From a virus: a DNA stretch of 21,932 nucleotides. The stretch covers positions 1 to 21,932 of IMG/VR virus record IMGVR_UViG_3300032046_001766. One strand, 5' to 3'. Every line of letters starts with the position of its first letter. The stretch's first letter is position 1. Below the pieces are notes generated by a model that did not search any database, was not told the origin of the DNA, and saw only the letters and a list, made by a program, of their open reading frames with translations. Made by a program: the position numbers and the translations under genes. Positions 14,354 to 20,412 of the stretch are shown here, piece after piece.

Positions 14354-14576
14354 TAATTCTCCTTTTTAACCTAAGGATTCTATTTATCCAGGCGAATAAA
14401 GATAAACTTTCTAAAATATCATCAATCTTGGATAATAATTTCCACCTGTAAAAGTTTTGTTCAGTATAGCCAGTCCTTTTACACTTGGGACACCATAAAC
14501 ACCATTGGAATCCCATGTTATGGTAGTATTTTAATCTATGGCCTTTATCACACCTTTGTCTTGATATTATTCTCAT
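14322..14576 (-). CDS. 84-aa zinc-ribbon-like small protein
   Basis: From ATG 14576 (MRIISRQRCDKGHRLKYYHN), which overlaps the preceding stop by 4 bp; an in-frame ATG at 14612 exists inside the upstream gene but lacks this fit. C9, H13 and then CLWCPKC form a probable one-zinc ribbon, followed by a basic helical C-terminus (RWKLLSKIDDILESL, NRILRLKRRINEFRR). Function unknown. Small zinc ribbons are frequent in phage gene clusters and may act in nucleic-acid or protein binding. Confidence 0.68.
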   Translation of the reverse strand: MRIISRQRCDKGHRLKYYHNMGFQWCLWCPKCKRTGYTEQNFYRWKLLSKIDDILESLSLFAWINRILRLKRRINEFRRNENSS

Positions 14577-15214
14577 TTTTTGATTACCATGCCAAAACCC
14601 GAATAATGGCAAGGATTAGTTATCTCAATCTTATCGTCTTGGATTGCCTCCCAAACGACAAACATATCATTTAAACGAATGTCATCAATCAAAATTACAC
14701 AGCCCTTGGGAAGTAAGGGCATATAAAGATTTAATTCCTTCATTAATTGACCTCCAAAATGGATGGTATCAATGAAGACCAAATCCGTTTTACCAATATC
14801 AAAGTCTTTAGGATAAATAGACAAATCTAAGTCATTACCGATTACCTTAATCAGTTGGGGATAATCCCTATCTATGGCTTCCCAATCTTTCATCCCCTCT
14901 TCGTAATCGGAAGCATCATCAACCGAATATAATTTGGCATCTTTTTCTAGTTGAGTCAGAATCATAATGGCTGAAAGACCAATACTTGCCCCAAGTTCAA
15001 TAACTTGTTTCGGCTTTAAGAATCTCACTAAACAGGCAAGATATTGATAATATAAATTAGCCTGCCCTGTTTTATTTAAAACTTCTAGTCTTTGCCCATC
15101 TGGGACTTTAACCAAAAAGGGCAATAAAGAATTAGGATCAAAATAATGTAGGTATTCGTGAACTTTTTTATCTAAATCGTTTGGGGTCAATGAATCGTTT
15201 ATCATGTTTGTCAT
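14573..15214 (-). CDS. class I methyltransferase, Methyltransf_24-like
   Basis: About 213 residues from ATG 15214; GTG 15223 and ATG 15205 are alternative starts and none has a good ribosome site. Motifs: QVIELGASIGLSA (70-82) binds SAM, YSVDDASD (96-103) carries the acidic residue after strand 2, LVFIDTIHF (145-153) is the Asp/His motif of this family and VILIDDI (173-179) the next strand. The fold is the same as that of the 219-aa methyltransferase further down the operon but the sequence is only distantly alike, so it is probably a paralogue with a different target. Sugar O-methylation is the likeliest job given the surrounding glycosyltransferases. Confidence 0.83.
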   Translation of the reverse strand: MTNMINDSLTPNDLDKKVHEYLHYFDPNSLLPFLVKVPDGQRLEVLNKTGQANLYYQYLACLVRFLKPKQVIELGASIGLSAIMILTQLEKDAKLYSVDDASDYEEGMKDWEAIDRDYPQLIKVIGNDLDLSIYPKDFDIGKTDLVFIDTIHFGGQLMKELNLYMPLLPKGCVILIDDIRLNDMFVVWEAIQDDKIEITNPCHYSGFGMVIKK

Positions 15215-15224
15215 TGTTCTCACA

Positions 15225-15329
15225 CTACTTTGAGCAGTATTTGTTCACTAATTCACCTGTTCTGCTTTTGGCAAAAGAGAACATCTCCTTTCCACAATAG
15301 ATATATTTAGTTTTAAACATCATTGTCAT
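15225..15329 (-). CDS. 34-aa Cys-containing micro-protein
   Basis: ATG 15329 overlaps the preceding stop by 4 bp (ATGA). It has one of the best ribosome sites of the window, GAGGAGGTGAT, with the core at 15338-15344 and eight bases before the ATG. The product has 34 residues with two Cys (C12 and C32; YIYCGKEM and KYCSK) and a basic character. The stop at 15225 lies 10 bp before the next ATG. The strong ribosome site argues for translation; it may work as a leader that feeds ribosomes to the next methyltransferase. Confidence 0.5.
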   Translation of the reverse strand: MTMMFKTKYIYCGKEMFSFAKSRTGELVNKYCSK

Positions 15330-15481
15330 TTTTTTATCACCTCCTCTAAATAAATATCTATCGCTCCTTGTTTAAATAATCTTTTAATTTCCGCCTTTGA
15401 CTTCTTAGTCATTCTGGCTAATGATGAAACTAGGTCAATCCTTATCCATTTATGTTTACCAATTTTCACTAGCATTTCCAT
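15326..15481 (-). CDS. 51-aa basic protein, weakly S4-domain-like
   Basis: ATG 15481 overlaps the stop of the preceding gene in the form TAATG, and its own stop overlaps the next ATG, so it is embedded in the coupled operon. The 51 residues (start MEMLVKIGKHKWIRID) include SLARMTKKSKAEIKRLFKQG, which resembles the helix-turn-helix part of S4 RNA-binding domains (as in TyrRS: SKSEARRLIKQG-type). It ends with charged residues. The likeness is weak and the protein is half the usual domain length, so RNA binding is only a suggestion. Confidence 0.55.
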   Translation of the reverse strand: MEMLVKIGKHKWIRIDLVSSLARMTKKSKAEIKRLFKQGAIDIYLEEVIKK

Positions 15482-16806
15482 TATTTCTTAATCTCCACTA
15501 ACATTTCCTTGTCTTGGTTGACAATAAATTGCTCTATTTTGTAATCTTTTAATAATTCCTTAAATTCTTCTTCTGTCCATAATCTCAAATGTCCAGAAGG
15601 TCTGGGGTCATCCCAGGGCTTAAGATGTTTCGGATTAGCATATTTATTCTTAATATGTTCTTCAACTCCGATATGGTCAGTTCTGGGAGTTGAAAGGTAG
15701 AGGCTACCATGGGGTTTTACTAAAGAAAAGGCTTTCTGGAGGGCTTTTTGTGGCTCTGGGATATGTTCTAGGAGTTCAAACATCACTACGGCGTCATATT
15801 GGCCGTTTTCTTCCATAAAATCTTTACAAACGAAGATTGCAGGTAAATCCCTAGCTCTTTTCTTAGCGATTTCAATCGAAGGTCGGTAAAGATTGATTCC
15901 AGTTGCCTGAATTCCTTTTTTAGCCAAAGTTAGGCATAAATAACCATCGGCACAGCCAATATCCAAGATTTCCCGATGACCCTTTTTAACGATTTCTTCA
16001 ACCAACCACTCAAATCTTGGGGCTAGTTTGGAACAATCAAAGGCAATCTCTTCGGAAACTGGAGTTTCAACTAACTCATGTTCATAATAATTCTTATAGA
16101 CTTCGGGTTTGAAGCAATGTTCGACTAAGGGATATATTTTCTTCTCAAATTCCGTGCCTTTTGACAACTTATAAGCCTTTAATGCCTGATTATGGTCTAG
16201 TAAATCCTCTAATCGCTTCTCTAAACTAATGGGTTTTCTAAATTCCTCATCCCATTGTTTAGCAATCTTATCCCAACCAAAGTTTGCCTCAGCCCAAGGC
16301 ATCATTTCTTTCCGTATCTCTTCTTGTCTTTTCTCATCTTTTAATAAACTGACTAATTGTTTAATATATTCGTCTTTGGTTTCTTGGTCGTAAATATCTC
16401 CCTCAACCTTGATACCGAAATGAACTGTCTCTCTAAGGGCAGCATAATTAACAACGACAGGAATAGCCCCCCAACATTGGGCTTTCATGGCGGTTATACA
16501 ACTAATCTCTCCGAAGTGCGTTGGATACATCCAGATAGCTGATTTTTCCATTTCTTCTCTAAGTGCCTGATGAGAGATACGCCCTAAGTGTGTTATTCCT
16601 GGTTGTGTCATCATCTTGTCCATATTATCTTTCCAAGCCATCCGTTCGGGATTGCCGGCATAAAATTTAGCGAAAAGCGTCCATCCATAGAAAATTGTTA
16701 AGGTGGCATCCGGAACTTGTTTATGAATCTCTGGCCACATTTTAAGGGCGTGTTCTAAGCCCCTATCATAAGAACTACCATATACCATAGAATGTGGATT
16801 TCTCAT
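15481..16806 (-). CDS. C-terminal half of a GT-B glycosyltransferase fused to a methyltransferase
   Basis: 441 residues from ATG 16806. Residues 1-190 are the donor-binding half of a GT-B enzyme: MVYGSSYDRGLEHA (7-20), DATLTIFYGW (33-42), GRISHQALREEM (75-86) and HFGEISCITAMKAQCWGAIP (97-116, the E-x7-E-type region). No acceptor half precedes it in the protein; that half is at the end of the upstream gene. Residues 190-260 are a linker. Residues 265-441 are a class I methyltransferase: LDIGCADGYL (281-290), GINLYRP (303-309), VVMFELLEHIP (340-350), LVKPHGSLYLSTP. GGAG at 16814-16817 is seven bases before the ATG, so separate initiation is plausible. The split is discussed as a finding. Confidence 0.85.
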   Translation of the reverse strand: MRNPHSMVYGSSYDRGLEHALKMWPEIHKQVPDATLTIFYGWTLFAKFYAGNPERMAWKDNMDKMMTQPGITHLGRISHQALREEMEKSAIWMYPTHFGEISCITAMKAQCWGAIPVVVNYAALRETVHFGIKVEGDIYDQETKDEYIKQLVSLLKDEKRQEEIRKEMMPWAEANFGWDKIAKQWDEEFRKPISLEKRLEDLLDHNQALKAYKLSKGTEFEKKIYPLVEHCFKPEVYKNYYEHELVETPVSEEIAFDCSKLAPRFEWLVEEIVKKGHREILDIGCADGYLCLTLAKKGIQATGINLYRPSIEIAKKRARDLPAIFVCKDFMEENGQYDAVVMFELLEHIPEPQKALQKAFSLVKPHGSLYLSTPRTDHIGVEEHIKNKYANPKHLKPWDDPRPSGHLRLWTEEEFKELLKDYKIEQFIVNQDKEMLVEIKK

Positions 16807-18560
16807 AAAACGACTCCATTTCCAGTAATCATCACTTTTTCATTTGGTAAAATATTACTAGGCACATTCTCCCGATGCCATTGTGATAAGAAGAAAACTT
16901 TATCAATCTTGGCTATTCGTTCAGGAGTATAAGTCATCGGATTTTGTATATCGTGATTCCATAAATAGGCTTTCTTAGTCTTTATCGGTAAATCAAAAAC
17001 TCCAATCTGTCGCCAAGCAATTAAGATATTAAAGTTATCCCGCCAATTCATTTCATAGTGATTCCTAAATTCAACTCCTTCATAATCCCCTTTATCATCT
17101 TGGGGGTCGGCATAGACAACAACCTTCCAACCCAATTTGGCTAGTTCTCTTGAGTTATAGACTACTGCTTCCTCTGAACCACCTAATCCTTTAGCAATAC
17201 TCTTGGGCGACCATTTCTCAAACCCAGCCCCGCAGTAAATCGCAATCTCTTTGTCAGTCCAATCTCTAGGTGGCATCATTGTTTGTCGAAGATTGACCAA
17301 GGCTGGTTCATTGACGATTTCTAAGGGAATTGAATTTAATAAATTCTTTAATTGTTCTTCTTGGTTAGTTTCTTTGAGGTGATAAGCGAGTTTAACAATA
17401 TAATGGGCTATATCGTTGCGGTGTTTAACATCTTCCACTCCAACAAGCCTGTCTTTGTTAATATCGGTGGGTAATAATTCGGCTAACCCTTGGGCGACTT
17501 TGTAAGCTTCGTCTAACTTGCCAGTATTTAGATAGATATGAAACAAAGATTCTAACATCATTGTTTTGTAATCTCTTGGAGTAATGACTAGAGTTGTCTT
17601 GGGAATCTCAACATGACCCGCTAATTTAACCCAATGTAAGGCCTTAACCCAATCTTTCATTAAGGTATAAACTAAAGATAATTGGATATAGACCGAGGGG
17701 GTTTCAGGCCATTCATATAAAGACTGCATCAAGGCAAAGATAGCCTTTTTATATTCCTGTCGTTCCCGATGAATCATGGAAAGATATTCCCAACATTGAC
17801 CTCTTTCTTCAGCCCAACCAGACTTACGGATATAATCTTTTAATAGCTCAACCGTGATTGAATCTACACCTTCACCTGCGGGTTCGTATAAGACTTCTTG
17901 AATTCTGGTATCAAAATAAGCTTTGGCGAGATAATAAATAGGTCTTGGGTCATTGGAATTATTAATAACTTCCTGCTCTAGGATACCGATATTTCGCCAC
18001 ATTGAGGTTCCCATATCATCTCTTTGAGCTGTATGGACTACATAGAATCCTTGAAAGTCTGTTTTACCCGAAGGATATTGTTCAATTAATGTTTCATGGA
18101 TTGGAGCGACCCATTTATAAGAACCATCATTTTTAATTAATCGCTCCCTTAGATGTTCAATTAAAATTTGTTTGATTTGTCCTTTTTCATCAAACTCTAC
18201 TTGATAGAGATAACGAGCAAAGATGGCTTTAAGGTTATTTTTTTCTCCTAACGCACACGCTTCTTGAAAGGTCTCACCACCAACAAGAATATCGTCAGTA
18301 TCCTGCCAATAAATCCAGTCATATTCTTTAGGAACTTGACTCCAATTGAAATTACGAGCCGCACTAAAATCGTGAGTCCATTTAAACCACGACCAAACGG
18401 CTTTATATTTCTTACATAACTTTTTAATTTCTATTTGGGGTTCTTTAGTTCCAGTAATGAAGATTCCTTGAACGAAGGGAGCAACCGATTTAAGACTATT
18501 TTCAAGTCTTTCCTTCTCGGTGTCATCTTTTACGATTAGTGCTAAAGCAACTTTGGCCAT
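16803..18560 (-). CDS. GT2 domain, TPR-like region and N-terminal half of a GT-B glycosyltransferase
   Basis: 585 residues, first gene of the island. Residues 1-170 form a GT2 domain: ALALIVKDD (5-13), DFSAARNF (64-71) and QDTDD (86-90) as the metal site, KWVAPIHETL near 150. Residues about 190-410 are helical with TPR-like repeats (IYYLAKAYFDTR, AIFALMQSLYEWPETPSVYIQLSLVYTL, LDEAYKVAQGLAELL), a common partner of this GT2 type. Residues 429-585 are the acceptor half of a GT-B enzyme (GLGGSEEAVVYNSRELAKLGW at 458-478, KAYLWNHDI, KVFFLSQWHRENVP) that stops at ITGNGVVL, exactly where the second half should start. ATG 18560 directly follows a U-tract and has no Shine-Dalgarno. Confidence 0.87.
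   Translation of the reverse strand: MAKVALALIVKDDTEKERLENSLKSVAPFVQGIFITGTKEPQIEIKKLCKKYKAVWSWFKWTHDFSAARNFNWSQVPKEYDWIYWQDTDDILVGGETFQEACALGEKNNLKAIFARYLYQVEFDEKGQIKQILIEHLRERLIKNDGSYKWVAPIHETLIEQYPSGKTDFQGFYVVHTAQRDDMGTSMWRNIGILEQEVINNSNDPRPIYYLAKAYFDTRIQEVLYEPAGEGVDSITVELLKDYIRKSGWAEERGQCWEYLSMIHRERQEYKKAIFALMQSLYEWPETPSVYIQLSLVYTLMKDWVKALHWVKLAGHVEIPKTTLVITPRDYKTMMLESLFHIYLNTGKLDEAYKVAQGLAELLPTDINKDRLVGVEDVKHRNDIAHYIVKLAYHLKETNQEEQLKNLLNSIPLEIVNEPALVNLRQTMMPPRDWTDKEIAIYCGAGFEKWSPKSIAKGLGGSEEAVVYNSRELAKLGWKVVVYADPQDDKGDYEGVEFRNHYEMNWRDNFNILIAWRQIGVFDLPIKTKKAYLWNHDIQNPMTYTPERIAKIDKVFFLSQWHRENVPSNILPNEKVMITGNGVVL
16814..16817 (-). promoter_or_regulatory. ribosome site at the split glycosyltransferase junction
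   Basis: Minus-strand GGAG, seven bases before ATG 16806, within the last codons (GGA GTC) of the upstream gene. It supports independent or re-initiated translation of the second half. Confidence 0.5.
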
Positions 18561-18586
18561 AAAAAAAGGACTCCGATTTGGAGTCC
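18561..18586 (-). terminator. intrinsic terminator abutting the first start codon of the island
   Basis: Minus-strand GGACTCC-AAATC-GGAGTCC (arms 18580-18586 and 18568-18574, perfect 7 bp) is followed by seven T (18561-18567) and then immediately by ATG 18560. It lies between the island promoter and the first gene. Confidence 0.88.
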
Positions 18587-18595
18587 ACCCTTAAG

Positions 18596-18609
18596 ATACA
18601 ATCTTGTAT
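18596..18609 (-). promoter_or_regulatory. 14-bp dyad just after the island promoter
   Basis: ATACAA-TC-TTGTAT is a perfect 6-bp inverted repeat at about +6 to +19 from the predicted RNA start. It has the size and place of a repressor operator, or could fold as a first leader hairpin. Confidence 0.5.
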
Positions 18610-18620
18610 GGAACAACTAG

Positions 18621-18649
18621 ATTATAGTATATCAGTCCTTTTTTGTCAA
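18621..18649 (-). promoter_or_regulatory. consensus sigma-70 promoter of the glycosylation island
   Basis: Minus-strand TTGACA (18644-18649), 17-bp spacer, TATAAT (18621-18626): a perfect match. The TGA inside TTGACA is the stop codon of the upstream gene. The predicted RNA start is near 18614, about 54 nt before the terminator ends. Confidence 0.9.
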
Positions 18650-18942
18650 GGAGTTCCCGTCACATTACAAAAGAATTTAGTCTTATTTTCGTTCTCATTG
18701 ATAGTTGGGACTTCTCCTTGAGACACTAGGGCATCTGCCCATTTGGTCGTTCCTCCTAAAGAAACTAGCCATTCCTGTTCCATTTGGTTAACTGGTTTGA
18801 AAACTGAGGCATTGCTCCCAAATCCCTTAGAAATGAAATAAGCCACCTTATGTTCGTTTAAAGGCGCATTAACTGGCATTCCTGAACGAGTAGCATACCA
18901 ATCGTGTTCGGCACTTGCTAAACTAACTTTTTGAATTGTCAT
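18646..18942 (-). CDS. 98-aa protein of unknown function, last gene of the head unit
   Basis: It starts MTIQKVSLASAEHDWYATRSG. It has a polar, Asn/Ser/Val-rich composition with one Cys near the end (FFCNVTGTP). The sequence gives no clear family. GGAGGTGA lies 6 bases before ATG 18942, inside the preceding gene, with an ATGA overlap, so it is coupled to it and probably well translated. The position two genes after the capsid gene fits a head-completion or decoration protein. Its stop codon is part of the -35 box of the island promoter. Confidence 0.6.
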   Translation of the reverse strand: MTIQKVSLASAEHDWYATRSGMPVNAPLNEHKVAYFISKGFGSNASVFKPVNQMEQEWLVSLGGTTKWADALVSQGEVPTINENENKTKFFCNVTGTP

Positions 18943-19379
18943 TTATTTTCACCTCCGACTTTAAATACTTTAAACTTATTAACTAACTTATAAATAAAAT
19001 CCTTGTTAAATTGTTGTAAGGGAAAGACCGCTTTAATCAATCTTTCAAATCTTGGTGGTAGACTAGCAAGATACATCATTTCTTTATTTTTTGAATAACC
19101 ACCAGTTCTCCTTGTGCCTTTAATTTGTGGTATGACTTTGGCAAATTCTTCCCACTCTCTAGGCCATCTAGTAACAAAAAACTTTAATAATTCTTCCATT
19201 ATTTCCCAATCTTTCGGTGATTGGACTATTTCTCTATTTCCATGTGATAAAGCGACTAGCCTGTCAACATCATCAACATCTTTTTTTGTAACCTGAAGCC
19301 ACCATAGTTTTTTATCAGGTTTTTGCTGTTTCTCTAATATGTAAAATGGTAAAAATGTATCTGGTTTAACTATTTTCAT
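18939..19379 (-). CDS. 146-aa protein of unknown function after the capsid gene
   Basis: It starts at ATG 19379 with AAGGA six bases upstream. It is a charged, aromatic-rich, probably helical protein: LWWLQVTKKDVDDVDRLVAL, DWEIMEELLKFFVTRWPREWEEF, then a basic, Gly-containing loop (KGTRRTGGYSKNKEMM) and a basic C-terminus (FIYKLVNKFKVFKVGG). There are no catalytic motifs or membrane segments. Sitting between the capsid gene and another small gene, it may be a head-tail joining or assembly protein, but I do not recognise it. A strong GC hairpin lies just before its ribosome site. Confidence 0.62.
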   Translation of the reverse strand: MKIVKPDTFLPFYILEKQQKPDKKLWWLQVTKKDVDDVDRLVALSHGNREIVQSPKDWEIMEELLKFFVTRWPREWEEFAKVIPQIKGTRRTGGYSKNKEMMYLASLPPRFERLIKAVFPLQQFNKDFIYKLVNKFKVFKVGGENK

Positions 19380-19391
19380 ATTTGTCCTTAC

Positions 19392-19412
19392 CCCTCCCCG
19401 ACGGGGGGAGGG
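19392..19412 (-). promoter_or_regulatory. GC-rich hairpin after the capsid gene, without U-tract
   Basis: Minus-strand CCCTCCCC-CCGTC-GGGGAGGG: an 8-bp all but pure GC stem with a 5-nt loop in the 49-bp gap between the capsid stop and the next start. The bases after it (GTAAGGACAAATATG) are a ribosome site and ATG, not a U-run, so it looks like an RNA-stability or processing element rather than a terminator. Confidence 0.7.
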
Positions 19413-19428
19413 ATTAAGAACTAATCAA

Positions 19429-20349
19429 TTAACCGTTCTGGTTATAGCCAGTACGATAAACTGATGATCTCTGAGCTAAAGACTCCAAAGTGAACTCACC
19501 AATGATTTGACCGCTTTCACGGTCTCCATCTTTGCCAAGCATCTCTTTGAAAGGCTTACGCAGATAAGCAATTCGGAACTTGTCTTCCTTGATTCCAAAG
19601 AAGGCTGTTCCTGTTGCATTACCAATAGCCGTATTAGCGACTCCATTAACATAACGGTGTTGCATTATTCGGGCAATACCGGCAGAGGTTTCATAGATCG
19701 CCACTGGCTGTGTAAGTTTCTTGTCAGACTGATCCACATACTTCGTCGCACCAGCGGTAAATCCATCAATCTTTCTCTTGAGTCCAAAAGGAACTAAGAC
19801 CAAATCAAATGAATTATCCGTCCCACCTTGCTCCCAAGAAGCCTGGTGCATATCTTGAAACTCGGTTTCAGATAGAGATGTTCCAGAACTTCTAAAAGTT
19901 GCTAGAGTCGTAATCACACCAGCTAATCCAGCCATAACGGTTGGATAACCAGAGGCACCAGCCGAGGCTGTGCCATTGACCACAACAAATTCAGCATCCA
20001 TTTTCCAACTTCTCAATGCTTTACCAGCTTGATAGTCCATCGCATCCTGATTGTTACCAGGTTTGACGGCTCTTTCAGTGCCAGAAACACGAAAAGTCTT
20101 AGCAATGATGTTCGTGCGGTTCGTGCTACGGGTTGGCTGGGTCAACGGGCCATAAGTGGCTGCCGCACCCTCATTTGCCAAAGTTACAGAAGTAGGTGGT
20201 GTCGTATAGTCAACCAACCACTCATGCAGCGTATTTGTTGCTGTCGAATCCTTTAACATCGTCATTAAAGGAGTATCGTCTGGAGTAATATCTCCAACGA
20301 TACTTAACAAATCTTCCCGCTTACTCGTATCATCATAAGTCATTAACAT
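19429..20349 (-). CDS. major capsid protein, SU10/DUF5309-like
   Basis: This 306-aa protein has the hallmark order of this HK97-fold family. It begins REDLLSIVGDITPDDTPLMTML (11-32). HEWLVDYTTPP (42-52) follows, then a loop with EGAAATYGP and NRTNIIAKTFRVSGTERAVKPG (77-98), and DYQAGKALRSWKMDAEFVVVNGTAS (104-128). It ends with beta-rich domains (FDLVLVPFGLKRKIDGFTAG, FRIAYLRKPFKEMLGKDGD and ESGQIIGEFTLESLAQRS). It forms the shell of the head. AGGGAGGTGA six bases before ATG 20349 is a very strong ribosome site. Base composition is unlike its neighbours: rows here reach 47-60% GC against about 30-40% elsewhere, fitting either strong codon selection for the most abundant protein or a different ancestry. 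Two strong hairpins bracket the gene. Confidence 0.88.
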   Translation of the reverse strand: MLMTYDDTSKREDLLSIVGDITPDDTPLMTMLKDSTATNTLHEWLVDYTTPPTSVTLANEGAAATYGPLTQPTRSTNRTNIIAKTFRVSGTERAVKPGNNQDAMDYQAGKALRSWKMDAEFVVVNGTASAGASGYPTVMAGLAGVITTLATFRSSGTSLSETEFQDMHQASWEQGGTDNSFDLVLVPFGLKRKIDGFTAGATKYVDQSDKKLTQPVAIYETSAGIARIMQHRYVNGVANTAIGNATGTAFFGIKEDKFRIAYLRKPFKEMLGKDGDRESGQIIGEFTLESLAQRSSVYRTGYNQNG

Positions 20350-20365
20350 AAGTTTTCACCTCCCT

Positions 20366-20402
20366 TTATGTCCCAGATTTTTACCTTTAACCTGGGACAT
20401 AA
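20366..20402 (-). promoter_or_regulatory. stem-loop upstream of the capsid gene ribosome site
   Basis: Minus-strand TTATGTCCCAG (20392-20402) pairs perfectly over 11 bp with CTGGGACATAA (20366-20376) around a 15-nt loop. The GGGAGGTGA ribosome site of the capsid gene follows at once. There is no U-tract, so it probably protects or separates the capsid message. Confidence 0.7.
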
Positions 20403-20412
20403 GGTTAATAGG

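Noticed and set aside
16795-16815. Programmed -1 frameshift to join the two glycosyltransferase halves
   Set aside because: The bases before the stop (GTC GTT TTA TGA) do not make a good slippery heptamer and no clear stem-loop follows. The ATGA overlap with GGAG upstream explains the data more simply, though a sequencing error cannot be excluded.
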